Origin: Novosphingobium sp. Fuku2-ISO-50
GTDB lineage: Bacteria > Pseudomonadota > Alphaproteobacteria > Sphingomonadales > Sphingomonadaceae
Direction: 5' to 3'
Assembly: GCF_001519055.1 (NCBI RefSeq)
Contig: NZ_KQ954292.1
Coordinates: 62,001 to 126,000 of the forward strand
Length of the DNA stretch: 64,000 nt
Positions 60,713 through 64,000 of this stretch are shown here, one piece after another. Every line of letters begins with the position of its first letter. Positions within the stretch are counted from its first letter, which is position 1. A model generated the notes under the pieces. The model was not told where the DNA came from. It ran no database searches and saw only the letters and a list, made by a program, of their open reading frames with translations. Position numbers and translations under genes: made by a program.

Positions 60713-63049
60713 ATGAGCACTTGCGACACCCACGACCATGACCCGGCCTCGCAGGCTACGGTCCGCGACCCGGTTTGCGGCATGACGGTCGATCCGGCCA
60801 CCACGGCGCACCATGCCAGCCTTGACGGGCACGACTATCATTTCTGCTGCGCCGGATGCCGCACGAAATTCCTCGCCGATCCGCGCAAATACCTTGAACC
60901 CGCCCCAGCGTCGGCTCCGGCTCCGGCCAATACCAATGCCGTCTGGACTTGCCCGATGGACCCGCAAGTGCGGCAGGATCACCCCGGCGCCTGTCCGATC
61001 TGCGGCATGGCGCTGGAGCCGGAGCTGGCCGAGGCCCATGCCGGGCCGGGCGACGAATACCTCGACATGCGGCGCCGTTTCGCCATCGCCGCCGTGCTGA
61101 CCGCGCCGGTGTTCGTGCTCGAAATGGGCAGCCATGTCGTGCCCGCACTGTCGCGCCTGATCGCGCCGGAAACCTCGCACGGGGTGCAGGCGGTGCTGGC
61201 GACGCCGGTCGTGCTGTGGGCCGGATGGCCGTTCTTCGTGCGCGGCTGGGTTTCGCTGAAAACCCGCCATCTCAATATGTTTACCCTGATCGCGATGGGG
61301 ACGGGCGTCGCCTGGCTGACCAGCATGGTCGCGCTGCTGATGCCCGGCGCATTCCCGGCGGCATTTCGCGACAGCATGGGCATGGTGCCGGTCTATTTCG
61401 AATCCGCCGCGATGATCACCGTGCTCGTGCTGCTGGGTCAGGTGCTCGAACTCGGCGCACGCGACCGCACCTCGGGCGCGATCCGCGCGCTCCTCAGCCT
61501 TGCCCCGAAGACCGCGCGGCGCATCATGCCCGATGGCGGGGACGAAGACGTGGCGCTCGATACCGTCTCGATCGGCGACCGCCTGCGCGTGCGTCCGGGC
61601 GAAAGCGTGCCGGTCGACGGCGTAGTGATCGAGGGCCGATCGTCGCTCGACGAATCGATGGTGACGGGCGAATCGATGCCGATCACGCGCACAGTCGGCG
61701 ACCGGGTGATCGGCGGCACGCTCAACCAGACCGGCGCGCTGATCGTGCGGGCAGACAAAGTCGGGCGTGAGACCATGCTGGCGCGCATCGTCCAGATGGT
61801 GGCCGAGGCGCAGCGGTCGCGCGCACCGATTCAGCGGCTCGCCGATCGGGTCGCGGGATGGTTTGTACCGGCAGTGGTGACCTTGGCGATCCTCGCCTTT
61901 TGCGCCTGGGCCATCTGGGGCCCGGCGCCGCGTCTGGCGCATGGGCTGGTCGCAGGGGTCGCGGTGCTGATCATCGCCTGCCCTTGCGCGCTGGGCCTGG
62001 CGACACCGATGTCGATCATGGTCGGCGTCGGGCGCGGGGCGGGCCTCGGCGTGCTGATTCGCAATGCGCAGGCGCTCGAACGGATGGAAAAAGTCGACAC
62101 GCTGGTCGTCGACAAGACCGGCACGCTGACCGAGGGCCATCCCGCCGTCACCGCGATCGTTCCCGCCGCAGGGTGGAACGAAGCCGATGTGCTGCGGCTG
62201 GCCGCAGGGGTGGAAAGCCTGTCCGAACATCCGCTGGCGCGCGCCATCGTCGATGCGGCCAAGGCGCGCGGGATGGCGATTCCCGCCGCCGCCGACTTCG
62301 ATTCGCGCACCGGCAAAGGCGCGCAAGCCACCGTCGAAGGCAAGCGCGTCAGGCTCGGCCAGGCGCGCTTTCTGGGCGATGGCGGCCTCGATGTCACGCC
62401 GCTCGGCGCAGCGGCGGACGGCTTGCGCGAGGATGGCACCACCGCCGTTTTCGTCGGCATCGACGGGGCAGTTGCCGGAGTCATCGGCATTGCCGACCCG
62501 ATCAAGGCCATGACGCAAGCCGCGCTTGCCGCGCTGCGTGCCGAGGGCATCCGCGTCGTCATGCTGACCGGCGACAACCGCATTACCGCCGAAGCCGTCG
62601 CCCGCCGCCTCGGCATCGCCGAAGTCGAGGCCGACATCCTGCCCGACGGCAAAGGCGCGGTGATCGAACGGCTGCGCAGCGAGGGGCACATTGTCGCCAT
62701 GGCCGGCGACGGGGTAAACGATGCGCCCGCGCTGGCGGCGGCGGACATCGGCATTGCCATGGGCACCGGCACCGATGTCGCGATCGAAAGCGCCGATGTC
62801 ACGCTGCTCAAGGGCGATCTGTCGGGCATCGTCCGCGCCCGCCGGTTGAGCCGGGCCACGATGCGCAATATCCGCCAAAACCTGCTCTTTGCCTTTGTCT
62901 ACAACGCCGCCGGCATCCCCATCGCGGCAGGCGTGCTCTATCCGTTTACCGGCACGCTGCTATCGCCCACCATCGCGGCGGCGGCCATGGCGCTGTCCTC
63001 GTTCAGCGTGGTGACCAATGCGCTGCGGCTGAACCGGGTGCCCATCTAA
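60713..63049 (+). CDS. Copper-type P1B ATPase with YHS and heavy-metal-binding N-terminal domains
   Basis: Heavy-metal exporting ATPase, most likely for copper; 778 residues from ATG 60713. A TTG two codons earlier is better spaced from the GAGGGA site. Instead of CxxC HMA domains the N-terminus has a YHS domain ([12 protein letters not shown]...[13 protein letters not shown], ~20-60) and a heavy-metal-binding [26 protein letters not shown] (~79-104). Core: phosphatase TGES, metal-site CPC in IIACPCALG, phosphorylation site [15 protein letters not shown] and [22 protein letters not shown]. Same domain layout as many silver/copper pumps. Confidence 0.95.
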   Translation: MSTCDTHDHDPASQATVRDPVCGMTVDPATTAHHASLDGHDYHFCCAGCRTKFLADPRKYLEPAPASAPAPANTNAVWTCPMDPQVRQDHPGACPICGMALEPELAEAHAGPGDEYLDMRRRFAIAAVLTAPVFVLEMGSHVVPALSRLIAPETSHGVQAVLATPVVLWAGWPFFVRGWVSLKTRHLNMFTLIAMGTGVAWLTSMVALLMPGAFPAAFRDSMGMVPVYFESAAMITVLVLLGQVLELGARDRTSGAIRALLSLAPKTARRIMPDGGDEDVALDTVSIGDRLRVRPGESVPVDGVVIEGRSSLDESMVTGESMPITRTVGDRVIGGTLNQTGALIVRADKVGRETMLARIVQMVAEAQRSRAPIQRLADRVAGWFVPAVVTLAILAFCAWAIWGPAPRLAHGLVAGVAVLIIACPCALGLATPMSIMVGVGRGAGLGVLIRNAQALERMEKVDTLVVDKTGTLTEGHPAVTAIVPAAGWNEADVLRLAAGVESLSEHPLARAIVDAAKARGMAIPAAADFDSRTGKGAQATVEGKRVRLGQARFLGDGGLDVTPLGAAADGLREDGTTAVFVGIDGAVAGVIGIADPIKAMTQAALAALRAEGIRVVMLTGDNRITAEAVARRLGIAEVEADILPDGKGAVIERLRSEGHIVAMAGDGVNDAPALAAADIGIAMGTGTDVAIESADVTLLKGDLSGIVRARRLSRATMRNIRQNLLFAFVYNAAGIPIAAGVLYPFTGTLLSPTIAAAAMALSSFSVVTNALRLNRVPI

Positions 63050-63246
63050 CGATAGAGGCCCGGTTTCGCGTAGCATGTGAGCCGGACAACCCGTTGGCCC
63101 TAATGGGCAATTGCGTATCGCCCCTCCAGAGGCCCTGCCGATTAACTGCGCGGTTGACATTACGTTTGCGTCAAGCGACAAAACTCCGAATACCGCTGGC
63201 CGCAAGGCTCATAAAAACCGGTAACTTTCGGGAAGGTTTTGCTTTT

Positions 63247-64000
63247 ATGCGCGAAGTTCGCACCTCTTTTTCCGCGATCGCTATTGCCTTGTCGCTGGTA
63301 GCGACATCTGCCGTGGCCCAATCCGCCGCGCCTGTTCCGGCAACGCCTGCCGCGACACCCACGCCGGAACACAACGTCGACGAAATTATCGTGACCGCAC
63401 AAAAGCGCAGCAACAGTCTGCAAAACGTGCCGATCGTCGTGACCGCCGTGGGCCGCCAGCTGCTGCAGGATACCGGGGTCAAGGATATCAAGGATCTGGC
63501 CGTGCTGACGCCGGGCCTGCTCGTGACATCGACCACCAACGAAGGGTCGACCACGGCGCGCATCCGTGGTGTCGGCACCGTCGGCGATAACGCCGGTCTG
63601 GAATCATCGGTCGGTATCGTTATCGATGGCGTCTATCGCCCGCGCAATGGCGTCGGTTTTGGCGACCTTGGCGATGTCGAGCGGATCGAAGTCCTGAAAG
63701 GTCCGCAGGGCACGCTGTTTGGCAAATCGGCGACCGCCGGCGTCATCAACATCCTGACCGCTGCGCCATCGTTCAAATTCGGCGTCAATGCCGATCTGAC
63801 CGTGGGCAATTACAGCGCGATTGGCGGCGCGGTTCAGGTCACCGGGCCCATTGTGGGCGATACCGTCGCCGCCAGCCTGTATTTTGCCGACCGTCATCGC
63901 GACGGGTATTTCAGCGTCAACAATGGCTCTGGGCCGAATACCGCGACCCAGGATACCAATCGCAATTTCTACACGGTCCGTGGTCAATTGCTGATCGTGC
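63247..64000 (+). CDS. TonB-dependent receptor (partial, C-terminus off the window)
   Basis: First 251 residues from ATG 63247. Signal peptide (FSAIAIALSLVATSAVAQ), then a plug domain: VDEIIVTAQKRSNSLQNVPIVVTAV, ARIRGVGTVGDNAGLESSVGIVIDGVYRPR and VERIEVLKGPQGTLFGKSATAGVINI, followed by the first barrel strands (VGNYSAIGGAVQVTGPIVGDTVAASLYFADRHRDGYF). The 197 bp gap upstream (63050-63246) has a TTGACA at 63154 but no clear -10. No sigma-54 promoter is seen here. Substrate unknown. Confidence 0.92.
   Translation, partial: MREVRTSFSAIAIALSLVATSAVAQSAAPVPATPAATPTPEHNVDEIIVTAQKRSNSLQNVPIVVTAVGRQLLQDTGVKDIKDLAVLTPGLLVTSTTNEGSTTARIRGVGTVGDNAGLESSVGIVIDGVYRPRNGVGFGDLGDVERIEVLKGPQGTLFGKSATAGVINILTAAPSFKFGVNADLTVGNYSAIGGAVQVTGPIVGDTVAASLYFADRHRDGYFSVNNGSGPNTATQDTNRNFYTVRGQLLIV

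Noticed and set aside
59714..62878. Very long minus-strand open frame opposite guaA, the DsrE-like, globin and copper ATPase genes
   Set aside because: It is antisense to four confidently identified genes, has low-complexity Arg/His/Gly composition typical of high-GC shadow frames, and shows no family motif.
63150..63175. TTGAC...GTCAA inverted pair upstream of the second TonB receptor as a sigma-54 or repressor site
   Set aside because: Only five-base arms with an 11-base spacer and no GG-N10-GC element; too weak to call.

Overview
The window is a high-GC chromosomal segment from an alphaproteobacterium, most likely of the order Sphingomonadales (Novosphingobium/Sphingomonas-like). This is inferred from CtrA, a DUF4167 protein downstream of prmC, two TonB-dependent receptors of sphingomonad style, an EmrAB/NodT efflux module, the suf operon layout, and dispersed GC-rich hairpin repeats. 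No tRNA, rRNA, CRISPR array, transposase or phage gene was seen. Coding density is high and most genes sit in short operons with ATGA or TGATG stop/start overlaps.

Layout. 1-4044 (minus strand): suf Fe-S assembly operon sufR-sufB-DUF559-sufC-sufD, with sufD running off the left edge. 4111-5112: AraC-type regulator, followed by a roughly 490 bp gap holding a strong minus-strand terminator and a possible small RNA. 5604-10279 (plus): pyrD, a gamma-glutamyltransferase and a long-chain acyl-CoA ligase, closed by a 37-bp perfect inverted repeat. 10390-10926: unknown protein. 11074-23793: the accessory locus described below. 23799-29455: trmB, then a TetR-controlled NodT/EmrA/EmrB multidrug efflux operon. 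29543-34462: ctrA, a TPR protein, rpoN, lptB and a small membrane protein. 34688-46993: mostly housekeeping genes (pmbA/tldD family, ppa, DUF1345, M61 peptidase, hisS-prfA-prmC, DUF4167, lnt, metK). 47034-51350: acyl-CoA dehydrogenase, an APH/DUF6285 fusion, a class A beta-lactamase-like protein and a small lipoprotein. 51642-57963: polA, DUF486, 3-hydroxybutyryl-CoA dehydrogenase, cobalamin adenosyltransferase, HIG1-like protein, gluQ and a 27-residue membrane peptide. 58194-64000: guaA, an exported DsrE-like protein, a group II truncated haemoglobin, a copper-type P1B ATPase, and the start of a second TonB-dependent receptor.

Most interesting region. At 11074-23793 two transcription units diverge from a 412 bp control region. 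Leftward are a cytochrome P450, two glutamine-synthetase-like ligases, two class I glutamine-amidotransferase-type hydrolases (one PuuD-like), a PAS-only protein and a sigma-54 activator with an intact GAFTGA motif. Rightward are a TonB-dependent receptor and an APC-family permease. Each direction has its own -24/-12 (sigma-54) promoter, and three similar small dyads lie between them where an activator would bind. The gene set reads as a complete route: outer-membrane uptake, inner-membrane import, gamma-glutamylation of an amine, P450 oxidation, and hydrolytic removal of glutamate. It resembles gamma-glutamylated amine pathways (Puu, isopropylamine, aniline), but with a P450 where Puu has an oxidase and dehydrogenase. 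The substrate cannot be read from the sequence.

Other points worth attention: an A/T-rich hairpin directly upstream of metK; a palindromic operator inside the promoter of the 27-residue peptide; in-frame 15-bp minisatellites in sufR and the DUF4167 gene; a DUF559 gene flanked by 37-bp repeats inside the suf operon; and a class A beta-lactamase relative with altered SDN and Glu166 positions.
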